The notes under the pieces: generated by a model
What the model saw: the letters and a program-made list of their open reading frames with translations, nothing else
The model's database searches: none
Told to the model about the DNA's origin: nothing
Position numbers and translations under genes: made by a program
Assembly (NCBI RefSeq): GCF_900100375.1
Contig: NZ_FNEZ01000002.1
Span: 62,001-126,000, forward strand
DNA from: Flavobacterium noncentrifugens
GTDB taxonomy: Bacteria; Bacteroidota; Bacteroidia; Flavobacteriales; Flavobacteriaceae
Direction: 5' to 3'
DNA: 64,000 bases
Part shown: piece after piece, positions 60,682 through 64,000 of the stretch
Layout of the letters: each line of letters begins with the position of its first letter
Position numbering within the stretch: the first letter of the stretch is position 1

Positions 60682-62946
60682 TCGATCAAAAAAATCAGTT
60701 AATGAACTTCCTGCAAGTACGGAATAAGGATAATGTTCATTGTCAAGATTACAACCAATTATTACGATTCCGCGCGCGTCCTGTACTTCACCTGAATCGA
60801 CAATCATCTTAATCACATCATTTCTTTCATCAATTGTTATATTTTTGTATGGATATCCAATTATTGCGTATTGTCTTCTTTTTGGGCCAGTCTTTAAAAG
60901 TGACCAGTTATGTTTCTTCAGCGGTTTTCCCTTTCGTACAATCATTTTCAGTTCATTAAACTTTTTTTCGAACAGTATTTGATCTTTCAATAATGTGTGT
61001 AAGAGTATATAAGATGACTGAAGCCAATTAGGGCTTTTTCGTTCTTCGACTACATTCAAAATGTCTTGCCAGTATCTGGTTTTGATTAAATGTGGCTTCT
61101 TAACCGCTACACCATGCTCCTTTCCCATAAAATAAGGATCAAGTTCTTTAGATTTTAATGTTAAGTTCATAAATGAGCCGTTGAATTCATCTTCGCCGAT
61201 GTTAAAGCCGGTGTCCAAATAGAATCCAATTAAATCGAGTTCATCGCCCTGAAAAGTCATGTGTGCGTCGAACTCCCTTCTTCGCGCGAAGTAATGTAAT
61301 TTTTCTGACTGTAATGGTAGCAGATCAAAAATGATTTCTAAATCAGTGAGGCTTATCGATGGAGCTAATTCATTAATTTTGTTTGGAATTATTTTTGCCT
61401 CGGTAAGTTTCTTTAAATTACAGCCAATTGATCCTAAATGCGACAAAGTTACTCCCAAAGGAATGAAGTATTTAATGCCGCTCGAATCGAATACGTTAGA
61501 TTTGCCGCCGGTCGTCTTAAAAGTATGAACTTTCGGATTGCTTTTAAGAAAAGTTTCAAATCTGATTGCTTGTTCTGAAGGCGCTACCACCAATTGTTTT
61601 AATGTTTCAAATAACCGATCTTTTGCCCCTCGACGGGCTGGCGGACTAATTGTACCGGATTTGGCTTCGACAATTACTGCGAATTCCTTAACAATTATTA
61701 GAAGGTCATTTTCGTAAAGTTTATTAGTGTCAGGACATTTCCATTTGCTTCCTACAAAAATTTGTGCTGTCGGAAACGCTGTTCGGAACAAATCTTCAAT
61801 TTTCTTTTCAAGATATTTTCCTTTTTCAGCTAAATAATATTTGGTGAGTTCTTTGTCGGTATTGATAAATCCTTCTAATAGGTCAACCGATAGGTGGGAA
61901 AACATATACGGCAGCACGGAAAAATATTCAGACTCATCAGTTTTTATAAAAGGCTTTCGGTGGACGGGATTGTTTAGAAAAATGTGATTTTTGTCGGTTC
62001 CTTGGAGTTCACCAAATCGAAGTGAAATTTTCTCAAAAATTAGATGACATTCTTCAACCGTAATTTCATGCTGTGTTAACATTTTCAGTTCTTTGGCAGA
62101 TGAAGTGAAAACTTTTTCCAGTGCCAAGTCCGAATGTTCCATTAGCACTATCTTTAATGACATCAGTTTTCGAGAAACACCCCGCCACATTTTCTCTCGT
62201 TGATCGACACTCGTGACTTCTACATCAAAAATTTCTTCATATTTATCAAATACCTCATCATGCGTTTTTCCTTTAACTACTTTTCTGATATTTTGAAAAT
62301 GTGTATTGAGCTTACTACTCGTATTACTTACGATTCCAAATAATATATCTAAGAATATGTGCGGGTCGAAACCTAACTTATCGCGAAATCGCGTTTGAAT
62401 GATTGACGCTAAATCACGCGCTACGGACTGCATTTGAGATTCATATGCCCAATTTCTGACAGCCAATGTGTGAAGCATCATTCCCATCCGTAACATTACC
62501 AGATGTAACTCATCAATTGAACTAACATTCTGTGTTAATCCGTAATAGGAATAGGATAAATTGGTATTAAGTTTAATTAATGTATCTCGGAAATGTGGAG
62601 CATTGCTATGGAGCGGTTCAGCATTATAATGACGATTTTGAAACAATGCAAGACATTGTAAAATCTCAACATAAAAGGGAGGGAAATCTATCTTGCCTTC
62701 AATCGCCTCAGTATCGATTCCAGCTCTATTATCTAAAAAGTAGTTAAAAGCAAAAGCACAGAGATATAACGGATCGTAACGTTTAAAATATTGCATAATT
62801 TTTTCGAATTCGACCTCATATTCCGCGTTTGCGTCTGCGGCTATATCCTTAAATACCGCCATTTTTTCTTCAAAAGATAAATCCGTTCGAAATGGGTTCG
62901 GAGTTTCAAACATTCTTTGCTTAACTACCTCGTACGGCCTATGCAA
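60670..62946 (-). CDS. Large protein with a PD-(D/E)xK nuclease motif
   Basis: A 758-residue protein I cannot name. The N-terminal ~380 residues look all-helical with no motif. Residues ~385-520 contain a restriction-like core: YLEKKIEDLFRTAF (helix with Glu), ENDLLIIVKEFAVIVEAKSG with D414, E427 and K429, then a basic GAKDRL, like NERD/Mrr-type nuclease domains. The C-terminus ends with a strand-rich part (RGIVIIGCNLDN). There is no signal peptide. The start is TTG at 62,946; the frame is open 35 codons further up and encodes a Lys-rich stretch (KSRKKIAKKKP) but has no ATG. It lies between a tRNA-Leu gene and a secreted-protein gene, a likely insertion spot. A defence or mobile role is inferred. 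Confidence 0.7.
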   Translation of the reverse strand: MHRPYEVVKQRMFETPNPFRTDLSFEEKMAVFKDIAADANAEYEVEFEKIMQYFKRYDPLYLCAFAFNYFLDNRAGIDTEAIEGKIDFPPFYVEILQCLALFQNRHYNAEPLHSNAPHFRDTLIKLNTNLSYSYYGLTQNVSSIDELHLVMLRMGMMLHTLAVRNWAYESQMQSVARDLASIIQTRFRDKLGFDPHIFLDILFGIVSNTSSKLNTHFQNIRKVVKGKTHDEVFDKYEEIFDVEVTSVDQREKMWRGVSRKLMSLKIVLMEHSDLALEKVFTSSAKELKMLTQHEITVEECHLIFEKISLRFGELQGTDKNHIFLNNPVHRKPFIKTDESEYFSVLPYMFSHLSVDLLEGFINTDKELTKYYLAEKGKYLEKKIEDLFRTAFPTAQIFVGSKWKCPDTNKLYENDLLIIVKEFAVIVEAKSGTISPPARRGAKDRLFETLKQLVVAPSEQAIRFETFLKSNPKVHTFKTTGGKSNVFDSSGIKYFIPLGVTLSHLGSIGCNLKKLTEAKIIPNKINELAPSISLTDLEIIFDLLPLQSEKLHYFARRREFDAHMTFQGDELDLIGFYLDTGFNIGEDEFNGSFMNLTLKSKELDPYFMGKEHGVAVKKPHLIKTRYWQDILNVVEERKSPNWLQSSYILLHTLLKDQILFEKKFNELKMIVRKGKPLKKHNWSLLKTGPKRRQYAIIGYPYKNITIDERNDVIKMIVDSGEVQDARGIVIIGCNLDNEHYPYSVLAGSSLTDFFDRLDI

Positions 62947-63338
62947 CTTTTTTTTACTCTTGCTTGCCGGTTTTTTCTTTGCAATTTTCTTCCTCGACTT
63001 AATGGCACTATAATTTTTTACGTGAATGTAATAAAAACATCGATATATTCTTCACGATGAAAAGGTTAACCGATTAAACTTTTCTGTAGATTTATTTTGA
63101 TCTACGAAATTTGTTAAAAAAAGCATAAAAGAAAGTTGCTACTTAATAAGCTTTTCAATAGGTTTGCGCAAATAAATAAAAGCAAATACCACTTCCGCTT
63201 TTAATGGATCATTCTTGATGCCTTCCCTTGACTGGGCGCATATTGATGAATTCTTTTATGTCTGCAATCTGTTCCATGCAGGCTATCGCATAATACAAAT
63301 GAATCACCGTCGTCCATCGGCTGCATAATTAATATACT
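62947..63338. other. Gap between two divergent genes
   Basis: 392 AT-rich bases. The left ~100 continue the nuclease-like reading frame upstream without a start. No other gene, repeat or clear promoter was found. Confidence 0.4.
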
Positions 63339-64000
63339 ATGAAAAATATTTTTTTAATCGTTCGAAATTTTATTGGCGTGTCATTATTCATAACACCCAC
63401 GATAGATTATTCTCAGGATATGCTTTGGGAAAAATCCTATGGAGGGAAAAATGCTGAATATTTATTTGATGCTGTACCAACGGCTGATTACGGATTTATC
63501 TTGGCAGGAAGTTCGCTTTCGGGCAAAACGGGAAATAAAACTTCCGAAGGTGCTGGAGACTTGGATTACTGGATTTGGAAAATGGATGAAAGCGGGGACA
63601 TGGATTGGCAAAAAAGTTTCGGTGGAAGCGGTTCCGACTTCCTGCAATCGATACGGCTCACCAACGATGGTGGTTTTATTCTTGCCGGAAATTCTAATTC
63701 TGGACAAGGACAATCTAAAAAAGATGATACTTACGGCGGGGATGATTTCTGGATTATCAAGCTTGATGCTGGTGGAGGCGAACAATGGCAAAAAACCATT
63801 GGCGGGCTGGGGCAGGAGAAAATAAAAAGCATTGCACAGAGTAAAGAAGGCGGATACATTGTAGGCGGTTCATCAGGTTCCGACAAGTCCGAAAACAAAA
63901 AACAAAACGGCTACGGAAATCTCGATTATTGGGTCGTCAAACTGGATAAAGATGGAAAAGTTATGTGGGAGAAAACTTTCGGTGGAATTTATCTTGACGA
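63339..64000 (+). CDS. Secreted delta-60-type repeat protein, partial
   Basis: The frame starts at ATG 63,339 and is open to the window end (220 codons). A signal peptide (GVSLFITPTIDYSQD) is followed by repeats of ~55 residues with the pattern W-x-K-x-(F/Y/I)GG ... GFILAGSS / DYWIWKMDESG, FDxW-type DFWIIKLDAGG and DYWVVKLDKDG. This is the beta-propeller-like layout of large type-IX-secreted proteins in Flavobacterium, often found beside RHS-repeat genes. The C-terminal sorting domain would lie outside the window. Function unknown; possibly surface-exposed. Confidence 0.82.
   Translation, partial: MKNIFLIVRNFIGVSLFITPTIDYSQDMLWEKSYGGKNAEYLFDAVPTADYGFILAGSSLSGKTGNKTSEGAGDLDYWIWKMDESGDMDWQKSFGGSGSDFLQSIRLTNDGGFILAGNSNSGQGQSKKDDTYGGDDFWIIKLDAGGGEQWQKTIGGLGQEKIKSIAQSKEGGYIVGGSSGSDKSENKKQNGYGNLDYWVVKLDKDGKVMWEKTFGGIYLD

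Noticed and set aside
1..64000. CRISPR array
   Set aside because: No regularly spaced direct repeats of 24-40 bases were found; the repeats seen are dispersed and palindromic.

Overview
The window is AT-rich chromosomal DNA from a member of the Bacteroidota, most likely Flavobacterium or a close relative. Signs of this are promoters of the TTG / TAnnTTTG type, RteC and CTnDOT-like integrases, an AraC regulator fused to TPR repeats, a GH92 mannosidase, a glycine-rich TonB, and a delta-60-type secreted protein at the right edge. The genus is an inference from gene content and style, not from a database match.

Left part (1-27,600): a composite mobile island ending next to a tRNA-Val gene. It starts with a nuclease-SAVED protein resembling the CBASS effector Cap4 (90-1622) and an unknown gene. 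A mobile-element replication block follows (DnaC-like ATPase, winged-helix protein, excisionase-type HTH protein; 2421-4255), then a TPR-AraC membrane regulator and an intact rteC. A copper/zinc resistance cargo, all on the minus strand, fills 7259-19011: multicopper oxidase, Cu-ATPase, HMA-AraC regulator, metal-binding lipoprotein, DUF3347 protein, Cys/His-rich protein, Zn/Cd-type ATPase, TonB receptor, DUF6660-like protein. Next come a damaged integrase and, fused to it, the last ~70 codons of a second, broken rteC. A second cargo of two sensor kinases (one a CheB-CheR-PAS-kinase chimera) and an intact integrase close the island. The layout reads as two elements of the form rteC-cargo-integrase stacked end to end and collapsed by a deletion at about 20,250.

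Middle and right (27,600-60,000): ordinary core genome. It holds folC and tonB, an amino-acid dehydrogenase, anmK, an acyl-CoA dehydrogenase, a hybrid kinase facing a sigma-54 response regulator, a LysE-type exporter, SDR / SprT-like / mannose-1-phosphate guanylyltransferase genes, an MlaE/MlaF transporter pair, a glycosyltransferase with a methyltransferase, a KAS III-like enzyme, truncated hemoglobin, gcvP, a small membrane-protein operon led by a GbsR-type regulator, an M3 peptidase, purK-purE, a GH92 mannosidase, an SRPBCC protein followed by a broken SRPBCC gene, and a DoxX protein. Intergenic gaps here carry two families of degenerate repeats that are absent from the island; one family lies across the stop codons of two genes.

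Right edge (60,100-64,000): a tRNA-Leu(CAG) gene, a decayed reading frame, a large unrecognised protein with a PD-(D/E)xK-type nuclease motif, and the first 220 codons of a secreted repeat protein that runs out of the window.

The best candidates for something new are the SAVED effector with no visible cyclase, the tandem rteC-cargo-integrase architecture with its fusion scar, the tRNA-Leu-linked nuclease gene, and the intergenic repeat that supplies gene ends.
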